NCBI RefSeq assembly: GCF_030908215.1
Contig: NZ_JAVFJK010000005.1
Location: 62,001 to 126,000 of the forward strand
Source of the DNA: Sinomonas sp. ASV486
Lineage (GTDB): Bacteria; Actinomycetota; Actinomycetes; Actinomycetales; Micrococcaceae
Direction of reading: 5' to 3'
DNA length: 64,000 nucleotides
Notes under the pieces: generated by a model
The model's input: only the letters and a program-made list of their open reading frames with translations
Database searches by the model: none
Told to the model about the DNA's origin: nothing
Shown: positions 7,699 to 15,999 of the stretch, piece after piece
How positions within the stretch are numbered: position 1 is the stretch's first letter
Layout of the letters: each line of letters begins with the position of its first letter
Translations under genes and position numbers: made by a program

Positions 7699-8895
7699 AT
7701 GGAGCCTGCCGATGAGGGACCCCAGCCCGACCATGTGACGCCGCTGCCTCCTGTTTCCAGGCCCATGAGGGCTGTGGGTGTCACGGATCTGCCGTTCGCA
7801 CTCCGGATCTCGGCGGCCTGGTCGTGGCGCCTTGCGATCATCCTCGCGGTCGCGTGGGCGATTGCCTGGGCCCTCGCCCAGCTGAGCTTCATCGTGATCC
7901 CCGTCCTCGTCGCCGCCCTCCTCGCGGGGCTGCTCAGCCCGCTTGTCACGTGGCTGCGGCGAGTCGGGCTGCCGAGGGGCCTGGCCGTCGCTATCACCGA
8001 GCTGGGCTTCATCGCCGTCGTCGCCGGACTCCTGACGCTCGTGGGCCGCCAGATCTCCTCCGGCTTCTCACAGCTGTGGGGCGAGGCGCTCGCGGGGCTC
8101 GCCGAGGTCCAGAAGTGGCTCTCCGAGGGGCCGCTGCAGATCACCTCGTCCCAGCTGGACACCTACGTCAAGGACGCCCAGCAGATCCTGACCACCAACC
8201 AGGGCACGCTGGTCAACGGCGTCCTGAGCGTCGGCTCGTCCGCCGGGCACTTCATCACGGGCGCGCTCATCGCCCTGTTCGTGCTCGTCTTCTTCCTCCT
8301 CGAGGGCCAGCGGATCTGGGGCTTCCTCGTCGGGATGCTTCCGCGCCAGGCCCGGCCGGCGGCCGACGGTGCCGGCCGCAAGGGGTGGACATCCCTCGTG
8401 AGCTACGTCCGGGTCCAGGTGTTCGTCGCCGCGGTGGACGCCCTCGGGATCGGGGTGGGTGCGGCGATCCTCGGAGTCCCGCTCGCCCTGCCGCTTGGGA
8501 TCCTCGTGTTCGTCTCCTCCTTCATCCCGGTGGTGGGCGCCCTGGTGAGCGGCGCCGTCGCCGTGCTCCTCGCCCTCGTGGCCAATGGCCTCACGAACGC
8601 CGTGGTCATGCTCATCATCGTCGTCGCAGTGCAGCAGCTCGAGTCGCACGTGCTCCAGCCGCTCGTGATGGGCCGTGCCGTGGCGCTGCATCCGGTCGCC
8701 GTGATCCTCGCGGTCGCGGCAGGCTCGTACATCGCGGGGATCGCGGGGGCGCTCTTCGCGGTCCCCACCCTCGCCGTCACGAACTCGGCGGTGCGCTACA
8801 TCGCGTCCCGTTCGTGGGAGAACTCGTGGGAAACTGAAGGGGCGACCGCACCGGCTGATGCCGGGCGGACGCCCGTTTCCCCCGAAGCCCCCTAG
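7699..8895 (+). CDS. AI-2E family transporter (TqsA/PerM-like permease)
   Basis: Polytopic membrane protein of the AI-2E (UPF0118) family, about eight helices; members export autoinducer-2, sodium or undefined solutes, so the substrate here is unknown. 398 aa from the ATG of MEPADEGP, preferred because CAGGAT lies 7 nt upstream as a possible leaderless -10; an in-frame ATG 9 nt earlier is the alternative. The family core is seen in IPVLVAALLAGLLSPLVTWL, the long loop of residues ~110-200, FFLLEGQRIWGFLVGMLPR and the C-terminal pair SSFIPVVGALVSG and QQLESHVLQPLVMGRAVALH. It sits just upstream of ilvA but 12 nt apart; shared transcription is possible. Confidence 0.9.
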   Translation: MEPADEGPQPDHVTPLPPVSRPMRAVGVTDLPFALRISAAWSWRLAIILAVAWAIAWALAQLSFIVIPVLVAALLAGLLSPLVTWLRRVGLPRGLAVAITELGFIAVVAGLLTLVGRQISSGFSQLWGEALAGLAEVQKWLSEGPLQITSSQLDTYVKDAQQILTTNQGTLVNGVLSVGSSAGHFITGALIALFVLVFFLLEGQRIWGFLVGMLPRQARPAADGAGRKGWTSLVSYVRVQVFVAAVDALGIGVGAAILGVPLALPLGILVFVSSFIPVVGALVSGAVAVLLALVANGLTNAVVMLIIVVAVQQLESHVLQPLVMGRAVALHPVAVILAVAAGSYIAGIAGALFAVPTLAVTNSAVRYIASRSWENSWETEGATAPADAGRTPVSPEAP

Positions 8896-8907
8896 GAGGC
8901 ACAGAGC

Positions 8908-10161
8908 ATGAATGCCCTCTCGACTCTCGCTGTGACGCTCGACGACGTTGTTGCCGCACAGGAGCTGCTCGAGGGCATTATTGCCAAGACGCCCATTGAG
9001 CAGTCCAGGGCGCTGGGGCAGATGGTGGGCGGCGACGTCTACTTCAAGTGCGAGAACCTGCAGCGCGCGGGGTCGTTCAAGGTCCGCGGCGCCTACGTCC
9101 GCATGGCGCGGCTCAGCGACGAGGAGAAGCGCGCCGGTGTCGTTGCGGCCTCCGCCGGCAACCACGCTCAGGGCGTGGCCTCTGCGGCCAAGCGTCTCGG
9201 CATCCGCGCGCGGATCTACATGCCGCTCGGCGTGGCCCTGCCCAAGCTCCAGGCCACCCGCTCGCACGGCGCCGAGGTCGTGCTCCACGGGCACAACGTC
9301 GACGAGGCGCTCGCCGAGGCCAAGAGGTACGCCGACGAGACGGGCGCCGTCTTCGTCCACCCCTTCGACAACGCAGACGTCGTTGCCGGCCAGGGCACGA
9401 TCGGGCTCGAGATCCTCGAGCAGGTGCCCGAGGTGGACACGATCCTCATGGGGGTCGGAGGAGGCGGACTGCTCGCCGGCGTCAGCGTGGCGGTCAAGGC
9501 CAAGGCAGCCGAGCTCGGCCGGGAGATCCGCGTGATCGGCGTGCAGGCGGAGAACGCTGCCGCCTACCCGCCCTCGCTCGCCGCAGACGCAGTCGTGCCG
9601 CTGCCGAAGGTCGCCACCATGGCTGACGGCATCGCCGTGGGCCTCCCCGGCCAGATCCCGTTCAGCATCATCCGCGAGCTCGTCGACGACGTTGTGACCG
9701 TGAGCGAGGACTCCCTCGCCCGCGCGCTCATCTTCCTGCTCGAGCGCGCGAAGCTCGTGGTCGAGCCTGCCGGCGCGGTCGGCGTCGCCGCACTCATGGA
9801 CGGCAAGCTCGCCGAGCTCGGCATCCACCCCAAGAAGACTGTCGTCATCCTCTCCGGCGGCAACATCGACCCGATGCTCATGCTCAAGGTCATCCAGCGT
9901 GGCCTCTCCGCGGCCGGGCGATTCCTCACGGTGCGCATGATGCTGGATGACCGTCCGGGCTCCCTCGCGACGATCTCGCGCATCATCGCCGAGAACGATG
10001 CGAACGTGACCGGTGTCGACCACACGCGCGTAGGCGGCTCGATCGCGATGGGGGACGTGGCGATCACGATCGACATGGAGACGAAGGGCCACGAGCACTC
10101 GGACCAGGTGCTCCGTGCCCTGCGGGCCGAGGGCTTCCAGCCGATCGTCATCCACGTCTGA
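8908..10161 (+). CDS. ilvA: Threonine ammonia-lyase (threonine dehydratase)
   Basis: PLP enzyme deaminating threonine to 2-oxobutanoate, the first committed step to isoleucine, or catabolic threonine/serine use. 417 aa; AGGAGG 8 nt before the ATG. SFKVRGAY contains the Schiff-base lysine (K58), AGNHAQGVA is the substrate loop, and VGGGGLLAG around residues 180-188 binds the PLP phosphate. The C-terminal ~85 residues (MMLDDRPGSLATISRIIAEN) form a single ACT domain, the length and layout of the one-ACT actinobacterial enzyme rather than E. coli IlvA with its longer tandem regulatory region, so feedback control may differ. Confidence 0.96.
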   Translation: MNALSTLAVTLDDVVAAQELLEGIIAKTPIEQSRALGQMVGGDVYFKCENLQRAGSFKVRGAYVRMARLSDEEKRAGVVAASAGNHAQGVASAAKRLGIRARIYMPLGVALPKLQATRSHGAEVVLHGHNVDEALAEAKRYADETGAVFVHPFDNADVVAGQGTIGLEILEQVPEVDTILMGVGGGGLLAGVSVAVKAKAAELGREIRVIGVQAENAAAYPPSLAADAVVPLPKVATMADGIAVGLPGQIPFSIIRELVDDVVTVSEDSLARALIFLLERAKLVVEPAGAVGVAALMDGKLAELGIHPKKTVVILSGGNIDPMLMLKVIQRGLSAAGRFLTVRMMLDDRPGSLATISRIIAENDANVTGVDHTRVGGSIAMGDVAITIDMETKGHEHSDQVLRALRAEGFQPIVIHV

Positions 10162-10173
10162 GGACGCAGTGCC

Positions 10174-10794
10174 ATGACGGCCGGCGCGCCGGGGACGAGG
10201 GGCCAGCTCGCTGGCCGAGCAAGGGCGGGACTCGCAACCATGACGGCCGTCACCGTGCTCCTGTACGTGATCGAGATCGTCAACATGGCCACGTTCGGCC
10301 TCCTGTCGCGCATGTTCGGCATCCGCCCGCGGGACGTCGGCAGCCTCCCCGACATCCTGACCTCGCCGCTCGTGCACGACTCGACCAGCTGGGCGCACCT
10401 GCTGGCGAACACCCTGCCGCTGTTCGTGTTCGGGCTCCTGGCTTTCCTCGCCGGGCTGAGGCAGTTCCTGACCGCCGTCGCGCTGTCCTGGGTGGCCTCG
10501 GGGATCGGCGTGTGGCTGTTCGGCGGGAGCGTTTTCGGCCACCCGGGCATCACCGTCGGTGCCTCGGGCGTGATCTTCGGGCTGTTCGGCTTCCTGCTGG
10601 TCCGCGGATTCTTCAATCGCAGCTGGTGGCAGATCCTGCTCGCCGTGGTCCTCTTCGCGGCCTATGGGAGCGTGCTCCTGGGCATCCTGCCTACGGTCGG
10701 GCGGGGAATCTCATGGCAGGCCCACCTCTTCGGCCTCGCGGGCGGCGTCATTGCCGCGGTCATGCTCCGTCCGCGCGGCCGAACCGCGAGCTGA
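10174..10794 (+). CDS. Rhomboid family intramembrane serine protease
   Basis: Cleaves transmembrane substrates within the bilayer. 206 aa, six predicted helices, the compact bacterial form. The catalytic dyad is visible: Ser131 in GASG (129-132) and His184 in WQAHLFGLAGG; HLLAN at 75-79 provides the conserved oxyanion-region His and Asn. It follows ilvA by 12 nt and is closed by a strong hairpin 18 nt beyond its stop. No substrate can be inferred from neighbours. Confidence 0.93.
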   Translation: MTAGAPGTRGQLAGRARAGLATMTAVTVLLYVIEIVNMATFGLLSRMFGIRPRDVGSLPDILTSPLVHDSTSWAHLLANTLPLFVFGLLAFLAGLRQFLTAVALSWVASGIGVWLFGGSVFGHPGITVGASGVIFGLFGFLLVRGFFNRSWWQILLAVVLFAAYGSVLLGILPTVGRGISWQAHLFGLAGGVIAAVMLRPRGRTAS

Positions 10795-10812
10795 GCCCTC
10801 ACTTGGACCACG

Positions 10813-10854
10813 ACGACGGCGCCGCCCACCTCGTGAGGTGGGCGGCGCCGTCGT
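10813..10854. terminator. Bidirectional terminator, rhomboid / greA
   Basis: Perfect 20-bp inverted repeat (arm beginning ACGACGGCGCCGCCC) with a 2-nt GT loop, between the convergent rhomboid and greA genes. No U-tract, as is common in very GC-rich actinobacteria. Confidence 0.85.
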
Positions 10855-10886
10855 GCGTGTGCGGGGTGCAGTCCGGGAAGGACCGA

Positions 10887-11384
10887 TCAGCCGTTGTACG
10901 GGGTGGCCGAGATGATCTCGACCGCGATGTCCTTGCCGTTCGGGGCGGTGTAGGAGAGCTTGTCGCCCGCCTTGTGGCCCACGATCGCTGAACCCAGCGG
11001 AGACTTGTCGCTGAAAACGTCGATGTCGGTGCCGGCGTCGGCGATCTCGCGCGAACCGAGGAGGAAGTGCTCCTCTTCGCCGGCGATCTTGGCGACGACG
11101 AGCATTCCGGGCTCGACGACGCCGTCGTCAGCCGGCTTCTCGCCCACTTGGGCGTTGCGGAGCAGATCCGTGAGCTGGCGGATGCGGGCCTCGATCTTGC
11201 CCTGCTCCTCCTTGGCGGCGTGATAGCCGCCGTTCTCCTTGAGATCGCCTTCCTGCCGAGCTGCCTCGATCTTCTCGACGATCTCATGACGGCCGGGGCC
11301 CGAGAGGTGGTCAAGCTCGCCCTTGAGGCGGTCGTACGCCTCCTGGGTGAGCCAGGCGCCGCCCTGATGGGTCGTGGTGGACAT
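10887..11384 (-). CDS. greA: Transcription elongation factor GreA
   Basis: Rescues backtracked RNA polymerase by stimulating transcript cleavage. 165 aa; the ATG has AAGGAG 6 nt upstream. Residues ~10-85 form the antiparallel coiled coil whose tip carries the acidic EGDLKEN motif, and ~90-165 the FKBP-like C-terminal domain ending ISATPYNG. It lies downstream of the DUF4307 gene on the same strand. Its leader contains an imperfect long hairpin. Confidence 0.97.
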   Translation of the reverse strand: MSTTTHQGGAWLTQEAYDRLKGELDHLSGPGRHEIVEKIEAARQEGDLKENGGYHAAKEEQGKIEARIRQLTDLLRNAQVGEKPADDGVVEPGMLVVAKIAGEEEHFLLGSREIADAGTDIDVFSDKSPLGSAIVGHKAGDKLSYTAPNGKDIAVEIISATPYNG

Positions 11385-11417
11385 GTCGTCTCCTTGTAGC
11401 GTCTTTCCAAGCAAAGA

Positions 11418-11463
11418 CCCCGCCTGCGGCTGTCTCGTGAGGACTTCTCAGCCACCTGCGGGG
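11418..11463. promoter_or_regulatory. Hairpin in the greA leader
   Basis: Arms CCCCGC-N4-GGCTG and CAGCC-N4-GCGGGG pair in two blocks around a 16-nt loop, between the DUF4307 stop codon and the greA start. It could attenuate readthrough into greA or end the upstream transcript. An inverted pair ATTAG-N6-CTAAT follows at 11472-11487, a possible promoter/operator site. Confidence 0.4.
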
Positions 11464-11530
11464 CAATTGGTATTAGTACAGTCTAATGACTATGGGTCCG
11501 GATCCCAAGCCGGACGCAGGCCGTGTCGCT

Positions 11531-11944
11531 CTACGCCCCCTTGAGCCAGCACGAATCGACGACTCCGGAGACGGCCGCGGCCTCGGTGCGCAGCGGCACG
11601 CGCTGAAGGGTCGTCGTCATGCCCTTGGCGCCGTCCGTGGGGCCGATCTCGACCTCCTTGTAGCCGACGATCGCGAAGTCGTCCGCGAGGGCATGGACCG
11701 CGCAGACGGCGGTCGCGGACGCATCCTTGCTGATCTGGAAATCTATCTCGGCATGCCACGCGTCCGGTGTGGAGAAGCCGATGTCCTTCGAGTCGACGCC
11801 GCCGCCCGCGGCGTTGGAGGTGTAGGTGAGCCATCCGGCGATCGCGACGGCCACGACGAGTGCGGCAATGATGACGAGCCGGGCCGTGCGCCGGGTCAGG
11901 CGGCGCCGGGGGGCGCCGTAGCGGGCAGCGAGGGAATCGGTCAC
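11531..11944 (-). CDS. DUF4307 domain-containing membrane protein
   Basis: Small actinobacterial protein of unknown function, 137 aa. An arginine-rich N-terminus (RRRLTRRTARL) precedes one transmembrane helix at ~22-44; the remaining ~90 residues would be outside and contain two cysteines (AVCAVHAL, DSCWLKGA) that could form a disulfide. GTG start without Shine-Dalgarno, 6 nt after TAGAAT. The divergent gene is mca, 18 nt away; this pairing is a long-standing actinobacterial association (Rv1081c/Rv1082 from memory). Confidence 0.88.
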   Translation of the reverse strand: MTDSLAARYGAPRRRLTRRTARLVIIAALVVAVAIAGWLTYTSNAAGGGVDSKDIGFSTPDAWHAEIDFQISKDASATAVCAVHALADDFAIVGYKEVEIGPTDGAKGMTTTLQRVPLRTEAAAVSGVVDSCWLKGA

Positions 11945-11949
11945 CCCAC

Positions 11950-11956
11950 TATTCTA
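11950..11956. promoter_or_regulatory. Overlapping divergent -10 elements for DUF4307 and mca
   Basis: The heptamer TATTCTA holds TATTCT on the plus strand (7 nt before the mca GTG) and TAGAAT on the minus strand (6 nt before the DUF4307 GTG). Both genes would be leaderless, and polymerases at the two promoters would compete for the same bases. Confidence 0.65.
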
Positions 11957-11962
11957 GGAGGC

Positions 11963-12868
11963 GTGTCAGCCAACGATTCCGCGCTCCGCCTCCTGGCCGT
12001 GCATGCCCATCCCGACGACGAGTCGAGCAAGGGCGCCCCGATGATGGCGAAATACCTCGCCGAGGGCGTCGATGTCATGGTCGTCTCGTGCACCGACGGC
12101 TCCCGGGGAGACATCCAGAACCCGACAATCCTCGATGCCCCGCACCCGCACCGGGACATGGCCGGCGCACGCCGCCTCGAGATGGCCGCTGCCCAGAAGG
12201 TGCTCGGCGTCCAGCACCGCTGGCTCGGCTTCACCGACTCGGGCCTGCCCGAAGGGGACCCGCTCCCGCCACTGCCGTGGGGCTCGTTCGCCTCGCTCCC
12301 GCTCGAGGAGGCCGCCGCGCCCCTCGTACGGCTGGTCCGCGACTTCCGACCCCATGTGGTCGTGGCGTACGACGAGAACGGGGGCTATCCCCATCCGGAC
12401 CACATCATGGCCCACCGCGTGGCCGTCGAGGCGTTCCACGCCGCAGGGCGCGCGGAGGACTACCCGGACGCCGGCGAGCCGTGGGCTCCTGCGAAGCTCT
12501 ACTACGACATCCCGTTCAATCCCGAGCGGACGCTGCGGATCCACGACGCGCTCATCGCCGCAGGGCTCGACTCGCCCTTCGCCGAATGGATCGCCCGGGC
12601 CACGGAGAACGACGCCGAGGGGCACCGCCCGTGGACGTCGCGCCATCCGGTGACAACGCACGTGGAGAGCGCCGAGTATTTCGGGGTCCGGGACCGCGCG
12701 CTCCTGGAGCACGCGACGCAGATCGATCCCGGCGGCTGGTTCTTCGCGGTTCCACTCGCCCTGCGCCAGCGCGAGTGGCCGTGGGAGGACTATGCCCTGA
12801 TCGAGTCGACCGTGGGCTTCCCGGCCGAAGGGACGACCGAGACCGACCTCTTCGCCGGGCTACGATAG
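11963..12868 (+). CDS. mca: Mycothiol S-conjugate amidase
   Basis: Zinc amidase cleaving mycothiol S-conjugates to a mercapturic acid and GlcN-Ins, a thiol detoxification step. 301 aa, LmbE/PIG-L fold. HAHPDDESSKG at residues 14-24 holds metal ligands and the catalytic aspartate, DGSRGDIQNP and a later HPDH supply the rest; EYFGVRDRALLEHATQIDP is typical of Mca rather than MshB. Only GTG fits the start. An AGGAGG is present but just 1 nt away, too close to work, whereas TATTCT is correctly placed for a leaderless transcript. Shows that the organism makes mycothiol. Confidence 0.95.
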   Translation: MSANDSALRLLAVHAHPDDESSKGAPMMAKYLAEGVDVMVVSCTDGSRGDIQNPTILDAPHPHRDMAGARRLEMAAAQKVLGVQHRWLGFTDSGLPEGDPLPPLPWGSFASLPLEEAAAPLVRLVRDFRPHVVVAYDENGGYPHPDHIMAHRVAVEAFHAAGRAEDYPDAGEPWAPAKLYYDIPFNPERTLRIHDALIAAGLDSPFAEWIARATENDAEGHRPWTSRHPVTTHVESAEYFGVRDRALLEHATQIDPGGWFFAVPLALRQREWPWEDYALIESTVGFPAEGTTETDLFAGLR

Positions 12869-12872
12869 ATCG

Positions 12873-13202
12873 GTGCAGAACCTCTTCGTTGCCCTCGCCC
12901 AGACACCACAGCCTTCCCCTGAGGGAACCCTGCGCCCCGGGCTGAGCGAGGACATGATCACCCCTGGAACGTGGGGGTTCATTGCGACCGCGTTCGTCGT
13001 GGTCCTCACGATCTTCCTCATCGTCGACATGGTGCGCCGCCTCCGCCGCCTGCGCTACAAGGCGCAGGTCGAGGAGGCCAGCGCCGCCACTGCAGCCCGC
13101 GGCGAGGCCGACACGCAGGCGGGTCCCGAGAAGGCCGCGGACGGAAATGCTGTCGACGCGACCGACGCCAGAGACCGCGAGACGGGCAGCAGCCGCTCCT
13201 AG
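12873..13202 (+). CDS. Small membrane protein downstream of mca
   Basis: 109 aa, unknown function. One helix at ~33-53 (FIATAFVVVLTIFLIVDMV) followed by a basic RRLRRLRYKAQVEEA segment and a polar tail. GTG start 6 nt after TACGAT, no Shine-Dalgarno, so it may have its own leaderless promoter inside the end of mca. Small membrane proteins follow mca in other actinobacteria. Its TAG stop shares a CTAG palindrome with the stop of the convergent deacetylase gene. Confidence 0.75.
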   Translation: MQNLFVALAQTPQPSPEGTLRPGLSEDMITPGTWGFIATAFVVVLTIFLIVDMVRRLRRLRYKAQVEEASAATAARGEADTQAGPEKAADGNAVDATDARDRETGSSRS

Positions 13203-15385
13203 CGCTGGTTCGTCGCCGGGACGCTGAGGCTCCCGTAGCGCTCCATCCGGTGCCAGCGGAGGTGGAGTCCCGCCATCGCGGTGAAGACGGACTGGATCAC
13301 GACGAGGTACATGAGCTGGCGGTACACGAGCTGCTGGAGCGGCAGCGTCCACAGGGGGGCGAGCCTCTCCTTGTCGAGTCGGAATGCGTAGGCGGCCATA
13401 GCCAGCTGGGCCCCCATGAACGCGAGCCACAGGATCCCGATCCGCACCGGGTCAAGGAAGATGAGCCCGTAGACGGCGAAGACATCGACGATCGGCGCGA
13501 AGAGCGGCATGAGGACCTGCAGGACCAGCAGGTACCCGAGGCCTCTGCGCCCGAGCTTCCCGGCCTGGCCTCCCTGCACGACGGCGCCGCGGTGCTTCCA
13601 CATGGCCTGCAGCGTCCCGTAGCACCACCGGTAGCGCTGCTTCCAGAGGGCGCCCAGGGTGGCCGGGGCCTCTGTCCAGGCCAGCGCGTCGTCCTTGTAG
13701 ACGACCCTCCACCCCTCACGGCACAGGGACATCGTGAGGTCCGTGTCCTCGGCGAGGGTGTCGCTGCTGACTCCTCCGATGTAGAGGAGCGCGCCGCGCC
13801 GGAACGCGCCGATCGCGCCTGGCACGGTGGGCATGCACTCGGCCAGGTCGAACAGCCGCCGGTCGAGATTGAACCCGACCACGTACTCGATGTGCTGCCA
13901 CGCCCCAAGGATTCCGCCGCGGTTCACCACCTTCGTGTTGCCGGAGACAGCGCCGACGCGTGGGTCGGCGAGCGGCTGGATGAGCGCGTGGACGGTGTGC
14001 GGCTCGAAGACCGTGTCACCGTCGACCATGACGACGATCTCGTAGGACGCCGCCCGCAGACCCGCGTTGAGTGCAGACGGCTTGCCGCCGTTCTCCTTCC
14101 GGATCACGAAGACGCCCGGGATCCCGAGCGACTCGACAAGGTCCGCCGTGCCGTCGCTCGAGCCGTCATCGACGACGATGATCTCCACCGGATGCGTCGA
14201 GGCGGCGATGGACCGGACCGCCGCCTCGATCCCTGCGGACTCGTTGTAGGCGGGCACAATGACGGTGACCGGTTCGGTGATCTCGGGCAGCAGCGGCACG
14301 TCGCGCCGCCGTCGGCCGCGCCGGGCCAGGCGGTGGTGGCGTGAGGCGACCGCGACCACGAGCACGGCGCGGATGAGCGTGACGATGCCACTGGCTGCGA
14401 GGAGCCACGAGATGACGTCGACGACGGTCCCGCTCGCACCCATGCCCCACACGAAGGCGGTGCCCAGGAGCTGTTCCGACTCGGGTGCCGGGCGCATGCT
14501 CGCGATCCCGACGGCGTCGCCGACAGTCGTCACCCGATAGCCCTTGCCCGCATCCTGCGTGAGCATCTCATCGAGGGCCTGGACGGTCTCGCTCCGGTCC
14601 CCGCCGCCGTCGTGCATGAGCAGGATCTGCCCGTGCGTCCCGCTGGGCGCGAGGTTCTGCTCGATCTGCGCGACCCCCGGCCGCGACCAGTCCCGGCTGT
14701 CCATGGTGCTGAGCACCGTGAGGTAGCCATCAGCGGCCGTCGACTGCATGGCGGCCCACGTGCCGGAGGTCACGGCGTCGTTCTCCGAGCTGTAGGGAGG
14801 GCGCAGGAGCGTGGCCGTCTCGCCGGTGATGCCCGCGAGGGCGCGCTGCGCGGTCTGGACCTCGAGCTGGCGGCGCCACTCGGGCGCTTTGCCCAGGTCC
14901 ACGTGGGTGAGCGTGTGGAGGCCCACCTCGTGGCCCTCGGCGATCATGCGGCGAACGAGGTCGGGGTGGTCGATCGCGGCCGTGCCGACGACGAAGAATG
15001 TCGCGTGCACGTGGTGCGCTTCCAGCACGTCCAGGATGAGCGGAGTCCACACGGGGTCGGGGCCGTCGTCGAACGTCAGGGCTAGCGTGCGGTCCGCGGG
15101 CCGGGCCGTGTGCACGTCCGCGGTGCGGGCATCGACCACCGGCCCGCCGTTGAGGACGGATGCCGGGACGCCGGCCGCGCCGTCCCGCGAGGACGCGGAG
15201 TCGTCGCCGATCCCGGCGAGGTGCTGGGTGTAGCCCTGGACGGCGAGGGCGAGGGCGAGGGCGACGAGTAGCGCCGCGAGGACGATCCAGTGTGTGCGCA
15301 CACGGCCCGGGAGGCGGGCGGCGCGGTGCGCCTTCGCCGGGGACGGGGCCATGGGCCGCCGTCCGGCCGTGCGTCGAGCCATCAC
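13199..15385 (-). CDS. Bifunctional polysaccharide deacetylase / family 2 glycosyltransferase
   Basis: Membrane enzyme likely to polymerise and deacetylate an amino-sugar polymer at the cell surface (inference). 728 aa. One N-terminal helix (~33-50), then a NodB deacetylase domain (~95-290) with LALTFDDGPDPVW, HEVGLHTLTHVDLG and LLRPPYSS; two helices; then a GT2 domain (~375-600) with VTVIVPAYNE, VDDGSSDGT, MVDGDTVFE, EDTDLT and the processive KQRYRWCYG motif; finally about three helices. It combines PgaB-like and PgaC/IcaA-like activities in one chain. GTG start overlaps the upstream stop (GTGA); an ATG 3 nt later is the alternative. Confidence 0.92.
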   Translation of the reverse strand: MMARRTAGRRPMAPSPAKAHRAARLPGRVRTHWIVLAALLVALALALAVQGYTQHLAGIGDDSASSRDGAAGVPASVLNGGPVVDARTADVHTARPADRTLALTFDDGPDPVWTPLILDVLEAHHVHATFFVVGTAAIDHPDLVRRMIAEGHEVGLHTLTHVDLGKAPEWRRQLEVQTAQRALAGITGETATLLRPPYSSENDAVTSGTWAAMQSTAADGYLTVLSTMDSRDWSRPGVAQIEQNLAPSGTHGQILLMHDGGGDRSETVQALDEMLTQDAGKGYRVTTVGDAVGIASMRPAPESEQLLGTAFVWGMGASGTVVDVISWLLAASGIVTLIRAVLVVAVASRHHRLARRGRRRRDVPLLPEITEPVTVIVPAYNESAGIEAAVRSIAASTHPVEIIVVDDGSSDGTADLVESLGIPGVFVIRKENGGKPSALNAGLRAASYEIVVMVDGDTVFEPHTVHALIQPLADPRVGAVSGNTKVVNRGGILGAWQHIEYVVGFNLDRRLFDLAECMPTVPGAIGAFRRGALLYIGGVSSDTLAEDTDLTMSLCREGWRVVYKDDALAWTEAPATLGALWKQRYRWCYGTLQAMWKHRGAVVQGGQAGKLGRRGLGYLLVLQVLMPLFAPIVDVFAVYGLIFLDPVRIGILWLAFMGAQLAMAAYAFRLDKERLAPLWTLPLQQLVYRQLMYLVVIQSVFTAMAGLHLRWHRMERYGSLSVPATNQR

Positions 15386-15894
15386 GGGTGCGTGGGCTGC
15401 GTCGGGATGGTGCGCTTGTCCTGCCCAGGTGCCGAGGGGTTGCCCTGAGCCGAGATCGGGGTGGCCGTGGGCGCCGGTGCAGCGGTCGGTGCCGAGGCGG
15501 CCTGCGTCGACGCCCCGACAGGGACCCGTGCCGTCCCCGCCGGCGCCGTTGCCTGTGTGACATAGTTCGCGACGGTCAGCGGCGCCGATCCCGGGGCGTT
15601 GTCCGCCGCGCTCGGACTCGGAGTCGCGGCACTCGGGCGGCCGTCGGGGGTCTGCGCGGTGACAGTCGGGGAGGGAACGGCCGCAGCGGGGAGGAAGGGG
15701 GCCGCGGCGTTGGGGCCCCCGGTCATGAGGGCGATCCCGATGGTCACGAGGTAGCCCGCGACGAGGAGCAGTGCCACCCCGCCGATGAGGCGCATGAGGC
15801 GCAGCTTCCGGCCCGATGCGTCGACGAAGACAGGCCCGCCGTCCTCGTGTGCGGACGTGCCGGGACTGAGGGTGCCGCTGTCTGGGATGGCCAT
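15382..15894 (-). CDS. Membrane-anchored Pro/Ala/Ser/Thr-rich protein
   Basis: 170 aa, no family recognised. Residues 1-33 are cytosolic, one helix (LIGGVALLLVAGYLVTIGIAL) follows, and ~110 residues outside are low-complexity P/A/T/S, probably extended and possibly wall-spanning. It is translationally coupled to the deacetylase-glycosyltransferase, so an accessory role in surface polymer synthesis or export is reasonable. No Shine-Dalgarno; GAATCT 7 nt or TAGAAT 9 nt before the ATG may be the -10. Confidence 0.72.
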   Translation of the reverse strand: MAIPDSGTLSPGTSAHEDGGPVFVDASGRKLRLMRLIGGVALLLVAGYLVTIGIALMTGGPNAAAPFLPAAAVPSPTVTAQTPDGRPSAATPSPSAADNAPGSAPLTVANYVTQATAPAGTARVPVGASTQAASAPTAAPAPTATPISAQGNPSAPGQDKRTIPTQPTHP

Positions 15895-15999
15895 CGGTAC
15901 CAGATTCTAGACGACGGGGCCTCGCGGCCGCACGCCAGGAGACGCCGGATGTCGCCGTCGCCGCCCGGTGCCGCAGTCGTGAGGGTGCAGACTCGGACT

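Noticed and set aside
8068-10542. Long open frame (824 codons) on the minus strand across ilvA
   Set aside because: Composition is His/Asp/Glu/Arg-rich with no family motif, it is antisense to a clear threonine dehydratase, and such mirror frames are expected at very high GC3.
15160-15999. Upstream extension of the DUF255 gene by 280 codons
   Set aside because: The open frame runs antisense through the deacetylase and its partner; the family's N-terminus (NRLAGQASAYLRQHAENPV) begins at 16000.
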